From positions 1 through 5,378 of the forward strand of contig CALVUU010000138.1 in the NCBI GenBank assembly GCA_944363655.1: a stretch of DNA of 5,378 bases, read 5' to 3'. Positions 1 through 5,378 of this stretch are shown here, piece after piece (the first letter of the stretch is position 1; each line of letters opens with the position of its first letter). The notes below the pieces were generated by a model. It ran no database searches. It was not told where the DNA came from and was given only the letters and a program-made list of their open reading frames with translations. The position numbers were made by a program, and so were the translations under genes. The DNA is from an uncultured Bacilli bacterium (GTDB taxonomy: Bacteria > Bacillota_I > Bacilli_A > RF39 > UBA660).

Positions 1-195
1 ATATTTATAATCTGGTTTCTTTTTACTTTTTCTTTCCAAAATATAGGATAAGCCAATACTAAAAGCATCAACAAAATCGTGGAAAGCATCTGAAATAATT
101 GCAATACTACTGGTAAATAAGCCACCAATAATTTCAAATATTGAAAAGCCTAAATTTAGTATAAAGGCAATTAAAATATTTTTATCAGTTTTCAT
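1..195 (-). CDS. Cation diffusion facilitator (CDF) transporter, N-terminal part, probably Zn2+ efflux
   Basis: This is the first 65 residues of an inner-membrane metal/proton antiporter; the rest lies beyond the left edge. The translation begins [20 protein letters not shown] and reads on through the family-typical GGLFTSSIAIISDAFHD. Residues about 7-27 form transmembrane helix 1. Helix 2 starts near residue 31 and carries H39-D40 and D43. After it comes the basic, family-typical stretch ERKSKKKPDYKY. An HxxxD pair in helix 2 (H39, D43) is the pattern usual for zinc-type CDF proteins, whereas manganese-type members usually have DxxxD; the partner pair in helix 5 is not visible. The ATG at 195 overlaps the end of tetR by 11 bases and has a strong GGAGGA site (201-206) 5 bases upstream. 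It is the last visible gene of the suf-gpmA-tetR unit. The family call is firm; the metal is inferred. Confidence 0.88.
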   Translation of the reverse strand, partial: MKTDKNILIAFILNLGFSIFEIIGGLFTSSIAIISDAFHDFVDAFSIGLSYILERKSKKKPDYKY

Positions 196-787
196 AAACA
201 TCCTCCATCATATATTCTATCAATTTAATTGTTTGTTCCTTCATAAAAGCATAATCATAGTTTTCATGCTTGTGATAGACTATTTCATGACACAAGTTAT
301 CAACCATATTAATTAACAAATGAACTTTTTCTTTGATATTTTTCACTTTAGGAAAATTGCTCAATAATTTTTCTGTAACATTTTCTTCATTAAGACTAAA
401 AATGGCAAATACTTCATTATCTAAGCAACTCATCGACATAAGCTCTTTGTGAGCATTTTTAGTCAATGTGTGAACCTTAATTGATTCATCAATTAAATTT
501 TTAAGAATTTTATCAAAATTTTCTTTGGTTATAGTTTTATTTTCTAAAGCATTAAGCATTGGAAACATTAAATTTTCCGAATATAACCTAGCACCAGCGA
601 TAAAAATATCTAGTTTGTCTTTAAAATATTGATAAATTATGCCAGTTGAAACATTGGCAGAAGCAGCAATATCAACACAAGATACGTTATGATAACCTTT
701 ATCACACATAAGACGAAATCCAACATCAATTATTTTTTGTTTCTTTTCTTTAGATGATTCTTTGATTGGTTCACGAATGCTTGGCAT
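185..787 (-). CDS. TetR/AcrR-family transcriptional regulator
   Basis: A 200-residue one-component DNA-binding regulator, of normal length for the family. The TetR-type helix-turn-helix spans about residues 18-58: an initial helix ([17 protein letters not shown]), then [21 protein letters not shown], with the characteristic YxYF and following KDKLDIF. Residues 60-200 form the all-helical ligand and dimerisation domain, which is variable and does not reveal the ligand. It has a run of C166, H167, H172 and H174 ([10 protein letters not shown]), but similar His-rich text probably occurs widely in this subfamily, so metal sensing should not be concluded from it. The ATG at 787 has an AAGGA site (796-800) 8 bases upstream and lies inside the 3' end of gpmA (17-base overlap). 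The CDF gene follows with an 11-base overlap. A TetR-family protein (SczA) controls the zinc exporter czcD in Streptococcus pneumoniae, so control of the adjacent transporter is plausible but inferred. Confidence 0.9.
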   Translation of the reverse strand: MPSIREPIKESSKEKKQKIIDVGFRLMCDKGYHNVSCVDIAASANVSTGIIYQYFKDKLDIFIAGARLYSENLMFPMLNALENKTITKENFDKILKNLIDESIKVHTLTKNAHKELMSMSCLDNEVFAIFSLNEENVTEKLLSNFPKVKNIKEKVHLLINMVDNLCHEIVYHKHENYDYAFMKEQTIKLIEYMMEDVYEN

Positions 788-1481
788 TATTTTCTTCCTT
801 TAAATAATAATGTTTAATTGGTTTTAAGCTATCATCTAGTTCATAAACCAAAGGCACTCCGGTAGGGATTTCTAAGTTCATGACTTCTTCATCTGAAAGA
901 TTATCTAAATATTTAACAAGGCTCCGAAGAGAATTACCGTGAGCAACAATGATTATTTTCTTACCTAATTTTAAGTCTGAAACAATAGTAGATTCATAGT
1001 AGCCCACTACTCTTTTGATGGTGTCAACTAGATTTTCTGTTAAAGGTAATTCACTTGCAGGTAAGCCTTTGTACATTGGATCATTTCCTGGATATCTTGG
1101 ATCATCTTTGGTTAATGCAGGAGGCCTAACTTCAGCACTTCTTCGCCATAATCTAACTTGTTCATCGCCATATTTTTTTCTAGTTTCATCTTTATTTAGA
1201 CCTTGAAGCGCCCCATAGTGGCGTTCATTTAGTTTATAGGTTTTAATAATGGGAAGATCTAACTTTAATTCTTTTAAAATTAAAGTTAAAGTATCTTGCG
1301 CTCTTTTCAAAAATGATGTATAGGCAATATCGAAAGTAAATCCCAATTCTTTTAAAACTTTCCCAGCCTTAATTGCTTCTTTAATACCGTTTTCTGATAA
1401 AGGCACATCAGTCCAACCAGTAAATTTATTTTCTAAATTCCAAATACTCTCACAATGTCTTACTAAGACTAATTTTTGCAT
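771..1481 (-). CDS. gpmA: 2,3-bisphosphoglycerate-dependent phosphoglycerate mutase
   Basis: This cytoplasmic glycolytic enzyme interconverts 3- and 2-phosphoglycerate through a phosphohistidine. At 236 residues it is of typical length for the histidine phosphatase superfamily dPGM branch. Visible landmarks: the phospho-acceptor H9 in [25 protein letters not shown] (17-32), [10 protein letters not shown] with R60, [14 protein letters not shown] with E86 (the acid/base glutamate), [12 protein letters not shown] (112-123), LPLTENL (145-151) and the second catalytic histidine H181 in AHGNSLR. The TGWTDV and RHYGALQG segments separate it from single-domain phosphatases of the same fold. One oddity is that residue 10 is Cys where the motif is nearly always Gly (RHGES). 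The ATG at 1481 lies 8 bases after the sufB stop, and its AGGTGAT site (1485-1491) overlaps that stop. The 3' end overlaps tetR by 17 bases. No own promoter was seen, so expression probably depends on the suf promoter. Confidence 0.96.
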   Translation of the reverse strand: MQKLVLVRHCESIWNLENKFTGWTDVPLSENGIKEAIKAGKVLKELGFTFDIAYTSFLKRAQDTLTLILKELKLDLPIIKTYKLNERHYGALQGLNKDETRKKYGDEQVRLWRRSAEVRPPALTKDDPRYPGNDPMYKGLPASELPLTENLVDTIKRVVGYYESTIVSDLKLGKKIIIVAHGNSLRSLVKYLDNLSDEEVMNLEIPTGVPLVYELDDSLKPIKHYYLKEENNAKHS

Positions 1482-1489
1482 TAAATCAC

Positions 1490-2407
1490 CTACTTCAAGA
1501 AACCTTCGATTATGGCCGCTTCAGCATCACGTTCACTTAGGCCTAGCGACATTAGTTTTAGAAGTTGTTCACCTGCAATTTTGCCAATCGCCGCTTCGTG
1601 GATTAGGTTAGCATCAACAGAGCCAGCATAAATTTCTGGTATTGCTTTAACACGACCATTATCTTTAATGATGGCATCACATTCAACATGAGCATAACAC
1701 TTAGTGTTACCATTAATATTTGATTTAAATTCTTGATAAGAATCATCAGTTGCTACACTTCTACTGGTTACATGAGTACTAGCATTTTCGCCATTTAGTT
1801 CAACATTAAATTCCGTTTTAGCACTCTGGGCATTATTAGTTAGTATCTTTTCATTAACAACAAGAGTTGTATTTTCTGATAGTTCTGCTTTAGTAATACG
1901 TAATGTGTCATCAACTCCTTTTATTTGAACACTATCCATAGTCATGGAAGACCCTGGTTTCATATATATTTCAGTGGTAGGATTTAATACTTTTTTACCA
2001 CCACCCTTACCTTCACCATAGTGTTTCTCAACATATTTTACTTTAGAGTTTTCACTTAAGAAAAAACGGTGGATACCATCATGCTCACTATCCTTATGTA
2101 AATCGTTATGAATTCCGCAGCCAGCCATAATAATAACATTAGAATTTTTTCCAATGTAAAAATCATTATAAACGACATCAGTCAAACCACTTTCGGTAAT
2201 AATTACAGGTATATGGACAATACCAAATAAAACATTATCTTTCACAATAATATCGATACCACTTTTATCTTTTTTAGAAACTATATCAATGTATGGGGAT
2301 ACACTTCTTTTAACACTTTCGCCATTTTTACGTATATTGATAGCATCAGCAGCTTCATAATCATTACCTACTATTTCAGTTAAAAGTGTTTCATCTACTT
2401 TATTCAT
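1490..2407 (-). CDS. SufB/SufD-family Fe-S cluster assembly scaffold, short form (SmsB-like)
   Basis: A 305-residue SufB/D-superfamily protein that should assemble Fe-S clusters in the cytoplasm with the SufC-type ATPase encoded just upstream. It is much shorter than classical SufB (about 470-495 residues): it has the beta-helix core and C-terminal helices but lacks the long N-terminal region. The C-terminus is diagnostic: ECDAII (C243, matching the essential SufB cysteine, C405 in E. coli), [21 protein letters not shown] with H270-E271 (matching the SufB His-Glu pair), then [26 protein letters not shown]. SufD lacks this Cys/Glu combination, so this is functionally SufB-like and could act as a homodimer. 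A Cys/His-rich stretch lies at 97-113 (C97, H100, H104, H109, H113). The length, residues and sufC-sufB pairing fit the SMS (SmsC/SmsB) minimal system known from anaerobes. The start has an AGAAGGTGAT site and a 4-base ATGA overlap with sufC. Confidence 0.9.
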   Translation of the reverse strand: MNKVDETLLTEIVGNDYEAADAINIRKNGESVKRSVSPYIDIVSKKDKSGIDIIVKDNVLFGIVHIPVIITESGLTDVVYNDFYIGKNSNVIIMAGCGIHNDLHKDSEHDGIHRFFLSENSKVKYVEKHYGEGKGGGKKVLNPTTEIYMKPGSSMTMDSVQIKGVDDTLRITKAELSENTTLVVNEKILTNNAQSAKTEFNVELNGENASTHVTSRSVATDDSYQEFKSNINGNTKCYAHVECDAIIKDNGRVKAIPEIYAGSVDANLIHEAAIGKIAGEQLLKLMSLGLSERDAEAAIIEGFLK

Positions 2408-3111
2408 TTCATCACCTTCTTACAACATTTAGAATCACAGAGTATGTTATCTAACATATCTTTACTTGTGCCAATTTTAGAAATTTTTCCTTGTTCTAAA
2501 AGAATTATTTCATCGGCGATGTCAAGAATTCTTTCTTGGTGTGATATAACTAAAATTACCCCCTTGTAACTTGCTTCAAGGTCTTTAAAAACTTTGTTTA
2601 AATTTTGAAAACTCCATAAATCGATTCCTGCTTCCGGTTCATCAAATATGGCAACACTAGGGTTACGGGCAATTATAGTAGCGATTTCAATACGTTTTAA
2701 CTCACCACCAGATAGGGAACTATCAACTACTCTATCGACATATTCTAAGGCACATAAACCAACTTTGGATAGATATTCACACGCATCTTTACGAGTTATA
2801 TTTTTATCAGTAGCAAATTTTAGCAAATCAAAAACAGTAATTCCTTTAAAACGAACTGGTTGTTGAAACGCGAATCCAATACCCATATTAGCTCTTTCGG
2901 TAAGCGATTTTTCTGTTATATCTTCCCCATTTAAATAAATTTTGCCACCAGTTGGCTTTTCTATCCCCATGATTATTTTAGCAAGGGTTGATTTACCAGA
3001 ACCATTAGGGCCAGTTAAGCAATAAAATTTTTCATCTTCTAACTGTAAATTTATATTATCTAAAATTATTTTATTATTCTTTATAAAAGAGATATTTTTA
3101 AGTTCAATCAT
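2404..3111 (-). CDS. SufC-like ABC ATPase of Fe-S cluster assembly (SmsC-like)
   Basis: A 235-residue soluble ABC ATPase that should drive Fe-S assembly by dimerising on its SufB-like partner. Numbered from MIELKNISF: Walker A GPNGSGKST (34-42), Q-loop FQQP (82-85), signature LSGGELKR (133-140), Walker B VAIFDEPEAGID with D157 and E158, and switch histidine H191 in VISHQER. No transmembrane segment is present and no permease follows; the next gene is the SufB-like scaffold, which rules out an ordinary transporter ATPase. The C-terminus has three cysteines in the last 11 residues (CDSKCC: C225, C229, C230). An in-frame ATG at 3141 would add 10 residues, but it has no Shine-Dalgarno and lies at or upstream of the expected transcription start. 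The ATG at 3111 has GGGAGG 5 bases upstream and was chosen. It is the first gene of a five-gene unit. Confidence 0.92.
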   Translation of the reverse strand: MIELKNISFIKNNKIILDNINLQLEDEKFYCLTGPNGSGKSTLAKIIMGIEKPTGGKIYLNGEDITEKSLTERANMGIGFAFQQPVRFKGITVFDLLKFATDKNITRKDACEYLSKVGLCALEYVDRVVDSSLSGGELKRIEIATIIARNPSVAIFDEPEAGIDLWSFQNLNKVFKDLEASYKGVILVISHQERILDIADEIILLEQGKISKIGTSKDMLDNILCDSKCCKKVMK

Positions 3112-3116
3112 ATTAG

Positions 3117-3122
3117 CCTCCC
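3117..3122 (-). promoter_or_regulatory. Ribosome binding site of sufC (decides the start)
   Basis: GGGAGG on the minus strand, 5 bases before the ATG at 3111. It is the strongest Shine-Dalgarno match near this gene. The alternative in-frame ATG at 3141 has only AT-rich sequence before it, so this site fixes the start at MIELKNISF. Confidence 0.88.
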
Positions 3123-3123
3123 T

Positions 3124-3143
3124 ATATGAAACTTGTTTCATAT
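3124..3143 (-). promoter_or_regulatory. Candidate operator: perfect 20-bp palindrome at the suf operon transcription start
   Basis: The minus strand reads ATATGAAACAAGTTTCATAT: two perfect 9-base arms (ATATGAAAC and GTTTCATAT) around a 2-base AA centre. It begins 2 bases after the -10 box and covers roughly -4 to +16, between the promoter and the sufC ribosome binding site, the usual place for a repressor operator. A 2-base loop is too tight for a good RNA hairpin and no T-run follows, so a dimeric DNA-binding protein site is more likely than a terminator. The binding protein is not known. The TetR-family regulator encoded four genes downstream is one candidate; a regulator elsewhere is equally possible. 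Confidence 0.65.
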
Positions 3144-3145
3144 TA

Positions 3146-3175
3146 ATTATATATCTTTATATTATTATGAGTCAA
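3146..3175 (-). promoter_or_regulatory. Sigma-A-type promoter of the suf-gpmA-tetR-CDF operon
   Basis: On the minus strand, TTGACT (3175-3170) is followed by 18 bases and then TATAAT (3151-3146), a perfect -10 and a five-of-six -35 box. The -35 box lies across the last codons of ogt and the spacer contains its stop. Transcription should begin near 3139-3140, giving a leader of about 28 bases before the sufC ATG at 3111. The genome is AT-rich, so -10-like strings are common, but both boxes at good spacing, in the only usable gap and just ahead of a palindrome and a strong ribosome binding site, make this convincing. Confidence 0.78.
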
Positions 3176-3653
3176 TCTCTTTATTAGTGGCTTCTAAAGT
3201 AAGTAAATATTCTTTTTTTAAAATACCTCCGGCATAGCCTGTTAAGGAATTATCTTTTCCTACTACACGATGGCAGGGAACAATTATACTTATCGGATTT
3301 TTTCCTACTGCTGTTCCAATGGCTCTTGCAGATGTATGAAGTTTACTTGCCAATTCGCCATAAGTTATAGTATGCCCATAAGGAATATCTAAAAGCCTTT
3401 GCCAAACACATTTTTGAAAATTTGTCCCATAAAATTTAACAGGAATATTAAAGTCTAGATTTAAACCTTTAAAATATAAATCTAACCACTTTTTAGTTAA
3501 AACAAATATTTCTAAATCTTTTTCTAAAGCATTTTCATCTAAGTTTTTAGCATAGTATTTTTGGGCTTCAAACCAAAGGCCAGTTAGATATTTACCATCA
3601 CTTGCAAGAAGAATATTTCCAAGAGGAGATTTATAATAAGTAATATAATACAT
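3165..3653 (-). CDS. ogt: Methylated-DNA--[protein]-cysteine S-methyltransferase (O6-alkylguanine-DNA alkyltransferase)
   Basis: A 162-residue suicide DNA repair protein that moves the alkyl group from O6-alkylguanine (and O4-alkylthymine) to its own cysteine. The N-terminal fold covers about residues 1-70 (YYITYYKSPLGNILLASDGK). The catalytic domain follows: FQKCVWQRLLDIPYGHTITYGELA with Y98 near the flipped base, the DNA-inserting arginine R110 in ARAIGTAVGKNP, hinge N119, the active site PCHRVV with C127 and H128, and GYAGGILKKEYLLTLE ending in E154. The Asn-His-Cys-Glu set is complete, so it should be active. There is no Ada-type N-terminal extension. The ATG at 3653 starts 2 bases after the permease stop, and its GAGGT site (3658-3662) includes part of that stop, so it is coupled to the ABC transporter genes. 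The suf promoter starts inside its last codons. Confidence 0.96.
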   Translation of the reverse strand: MYYITYYKSPLGNILLASDGKYLTGLWFEAQKYYAKNLDENALEKDLEIFVLTKKWLDLYFKGLNLDFNIPVKFYGTNFQKCVWQRLLDIPYGHTITYGELASKLHTSARAIGTAVGKNPISIIVPCHRVVGKDNSLTGYAGGILKKEYLLTLEATNKEIDS

Positions 3654-3655
3654 AA

Positions 3656-5230
3656 TTACCTCAATTTGAAAGTCTTCGGAGCATAGCGATAGACTAAAAA
3701 TAAAGAAACTAAGGAATAAATAACCGCAAATAGAATCATGATAATTCCAAAAGTTAGAGATGATACTTTTAAATCAGATATATAATAACAAAGCCAATAA
3801 GTAACGAGACTAGCGATGGTATAAGTCGTACTTTTCATCTCCATTCCTATATTATAAGGTTGAAGTAAATAATACAATATTAGATTATGGACAGAAAAGA
3901 AAATAGACATGGCTATAATTGAGAAAAATATTACTATATAAGTTAAAAGGGATGCCCCACCACTTAGCAATAGAAGTAGTGATATAACTAAACTCATTGT
4001 AAATGCTGGAATTAAATTTAAAATAATTAAAGTTTTTAATCTTTCTCTAAATAATGAAAGCAAAGTATTAGGTTGTCTAAAAAAGCGATAACTAAGCATT
4101 GAATGATCACAATTCATAAACATGGCATTAGTTACTACCTTACCAGTGTTAATAAAATACATTAAAAGTAAAACAAATGGTAGATAATTCATAATAAAGT
4201 TATTAATTGGAACTTTGGCTGTTGGAGCTAATAACATGACAAAGCATAAAACAATACCAACTAGTAAAATACCTATTGTGGTTTTTTTAGCACTGTCACT
4301 TAGTATCTTACGATGCCTTTTTACAAATAAATCGTGAAAATAAGCAAAACCTTCTTTGTTACTTGTGATAGTTGTATCTATACTAATACGTTTTAAATTA
4401 CTTTCAATTAAAGTATTTTTTTGAACGTCTTCACTACTTACAAAAATATTATTTTGGTTTAATAATTTCTTATATAATTTGGCATAGTTTGGATAAGTAA
4501 ATACTGATTTAATAGATATTAAACCTAAGATAATAATGATAGTACTTAAAATTAGAAAAACATATTCTGGGATAATAATGTTAAAATATGGAAGCCCATA
4601 AGCAAGAATTAAAAATAAAACAATTAAACCAAAGTAAAGTAGCCAAGATTTAGGTTTGTTTTCATTAATTACTTCACCTTTTAATTTCATCCGATAAAAG
4701 TAAAAATTAATTGCAATAAACTTTAACATAATAGTAATTAAACAAAGTAATAAAATAAAATACCATGATACTAAATTATGAGCAAGGATGAGCATAGATG
4801 CTAATTGCCCTACAAAAATACTTCCGAGAAAATAGAGAAATGAACTAATAGCATGATTGCGAGCATTCATTTTCATCAAAACAATCATATAATATTTATC
4901 TTTAGTAGGATTAAATACTTCGGTATTAGCAAATGCACCGATGATAGCTAAAAATAAATACATATGCATGAATAGTTCACTACTATTACTTTTAAATAAA
5001 CTTAAAGGAAATATTAAAAATACCGCAATATATAATAATTTATAACCAAATACTTTTATTACTTCTCGAATAAAAGTAATAAGAAAACTTATTAGTTTAA
5101 AAAACTTTATTTTATAGAATGTACTAGGAATATGTTTCCCTATTAGGGGTATTCTTTGTAAGCCATAAATAAACTGATTTACAGTATAAGCATTTTTAAC
5201 TTGGAAAGAAATACAAAAATCTCTAAACAT
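3656..5230 (-). CDS. Polytopic ABC-exporter permease, substrate unknown
   Basis: A 524-residue membrane protein with about 12 predicted hydrophobic segments, at about 62-79, 86-101, 127-150, 152-175, 196-212, 219-240, 317-335, 347-361, 400-422, 427-452, 468-485 and 490-513. They fall into two halves of six split by a hydrophilic stretch at about 241-316. The N-terminal 60 residues are basic and amphipathic with no signal peptide. A recognisable conserved-looking piece is MNCDHSMLSYRFFRQP (372-387), placed like a cytoplasmic loop. It follows directly on an ABC ATPase and overlaps it by 8 bases, so the two very likely form an exporter. Architecture fits the ABC-2/putative ABC-exporter permeases of Bacillota; lipid, peptide or drug export cannot be told apart. 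The open frame extends to a GTG at 5239, but that GTG lies within the AAGGTGA ribosome site serving the ATG at 5230, so ATG is taken as the start. Confidence 0.82.
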   Translation of the reverse strand: MFRDFCISFQVKNAYTVNQFIYGLQRIPLIGKHIPSTFYKIKFFKLISFLITFIREVIKVFGYKLLYIAVFLIFPLSLFKSNSSELFMHMYLFLAIIGAFANTEVFNPTKDKYYMIVLMKMNARNHAISSFLYFLGSIFVGQLASMLILAHNLVSWYFILLLCLITIMLKFIAINFYFYRMKLKGEVINENKPKSWLLYFGLIVLFLILAYGLPYFNIIIPEYVFLILSTIIIILGLISIKSVFTYPNYAKLYKKLLNQNNIFVSSEDVQKNTLIESNLKRISIDTTITSNKEGFAYFHDLFVKRHRKILSDSAKKTTIGILLVGIVLCFVMLLAPTAKVPINNFIMNYLPFVLLLMYFINTGKVVTNAMFMNCDHSMLSYRFFRQPNTLLSLFRERLKTLIILNLIPAFTMSLVISLLLLLSGGASLLTYIVIFFSIIAMSIFFSVHNLILYYLLQPYNIGMEMKSTTYTIASLVTYWLCYYISDLKVSSLTFGIIMILFAVIYSLVSLFLVYRYAPKTFKLR

Positions 5231-5378
5231 TTTCTTCACCTTTTAGAACGTTAATAATCTTTTCTTTAAATTTTTCATTATTAAGATTACTTTTATCGAT
5301 ACTTTCAAGAATACCATTATTTAAAACTACTATTTCATCACATAAATCTAATGCTAGTTCCATAATATGAGTTGAAAA
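5223..5378 (-). CDS. ABC-transporter ATP-binding protein, C-terminal end (partial)
   Basis: The last 51 residues of an ATPase whose body lies beyond the right edge. It begins FSTHIMELALDLCDEIVVLN: the H of STH is the H-loop (switch) histidine just after Walker B, and the rest is the usual LALDLCDEIVVLNNG strand-helix end of the nucleotide-binding domain. A short charged tail ends in NVLKGEENV and a TAG stop. The stop overlaps the permease ATG by 8 bases, the normal arrangement of an ATPase and its cognate permease. Walker A, signature and Walker B are out of view, so the subfamily cannot be set. Confidence 0.85.
   Translation of the reverse strand, partial: FSTHIMELALDLCDEIVVLNNGILESIDKSNLNNEKFKEKIINVLKGEENV
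5236..5242 (-). promoter_or_regulatory. Ribosome binding site of the ABC permease (decides the start)
   Basis: AAGGTGA on the minus strand, 5 bases before the ATG at 5230 and inside the last codons of the ATPase gene. The GTG that would extend the permease frame by three residues lies within this site, which argues against its use. Confidence 0.8.

Noticed and set aside
257..287. Cys/His cluster of the TetR protein as a dedicated zinc site
   Set aside because: C166, H167, H172 and H174 are suggestive, but similar CHE..HKHE text seems usual in this TetR subfamily, so it does not by itself indicate metal sensing.
1015..1206. 63-codon open frame on the plus strand
   Set aside because: It lies wholly inside gpmA on the opposite strand, has no recognisable domain, and the gpmA frame there codes for conserved motifs.
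1260..1288. Perfect inverted repeat, 11-base arms (TAACTTTAATT and AATTAAAGTTA) with a 7-base spacer
   Set aside because: It lies in gpmA codons for a Leu/Lys-rich helix and consists almost only of A and T. In an AT-rich genome this is weak as a hairpin and easily arises by chance; no T-run or regulatory position supports it.
2648..2866. 72-codon open frame on the plus strand
   Set aside because: It lies antisense to the Walker B and signature region of the SufC-like ATPase; its composition reflects the reverse of those conserved codons.
3124..3164. Possible intrinsic terminator between ogt and sufC
   Set aside because: The only dyad there is AT-rich, has a 2-base centre and is followed by AGGGAGG on the minus strand rather than a run of T; it fits an operator better.
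1..5378. Mollicute origin with TGA read as tryptophan
   Set aside because: TGA ends sufC in an ATGA overlap and ends tetR at the expected length, and the tryptophans of conserved motifs that I checked, such as the one in gpmA SIWN, are TGG.

Overview
The window comes from a very AT-rich, low-GC Gram-positive chromosome (Bacillota, probably an anaerobic Bacilli- or Clostridia-like lineage). The evidence is base composition, GGAGG-type Shine-Dalgarno sequences, close gene packing and the protein families present. TGA serves as the stop of sufC (in an ATGA overlap) and of tetR, so the standard bacterial code applies, not the Mycoplasma code in which TGA is tryptophan. No species can be named from the sequence. 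All eight genes lie on the minus strand, so transcription runs from high to low coordinates. No RNA gene, insertion sequence or CRISPR array was seen, and no stretch over 25 bases lies outside a gene except the short suf leader.

Upstream block (5378 to 3165). It starts with the last 51 residues of an ABC-transporter ATPase, followed by a 524-residue polytopic permease that overlaps it by 8 bases. Two bases after the permease stop is an O6-alkylguanine-DNA alkyltransferase (ogt). These three look like one transcription unit: an exporter of unknown substrate plus a DNA repair gene. No intrinsic terminator is visible after ogt.

Downstream block (3175 to 1). A near-consensus sigma-A promoter (TTGACT, 18 bases, TATAAT) lies across the end of ogt. 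A perfect 20-bp palindrome follows at the expected transcription start. It drives five tightly packed genes: sufC-like ATPase, sufB-like scaffold, phosphoglycerate mutase (gpmA), a TetR-family regulator and a cation diffusion facilitator (partial at the window edge). Neighbours overlap by 4, 17 and 11 bases or are separated by 8 bases, so this is very probably one translationally coupled operon.

The SufC/SufB pair resembles the two-gene minimal SUF-type Fe-S assembly system (SMS, SmsC/SmsB) of anaerobes, because the short SufB keeps the catalytic cysteine and the His-Glu pair at the positions expected from SufB. The operon therefore joins Fe-S cluster assembly, a glycolytic enzyme, a one-component repressor-type regulator and a zinc-type (HxxxD) metal exporter. 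The palindrome is the obvious candidate operator, and the encoded TetR protein is one plausible ligand-responsive occupant. That link is inference. Two start codons were moved downstream of the longest open frame (sufC to 3111, permease to 5230) on ribosome-binding-site and promoter evidence.
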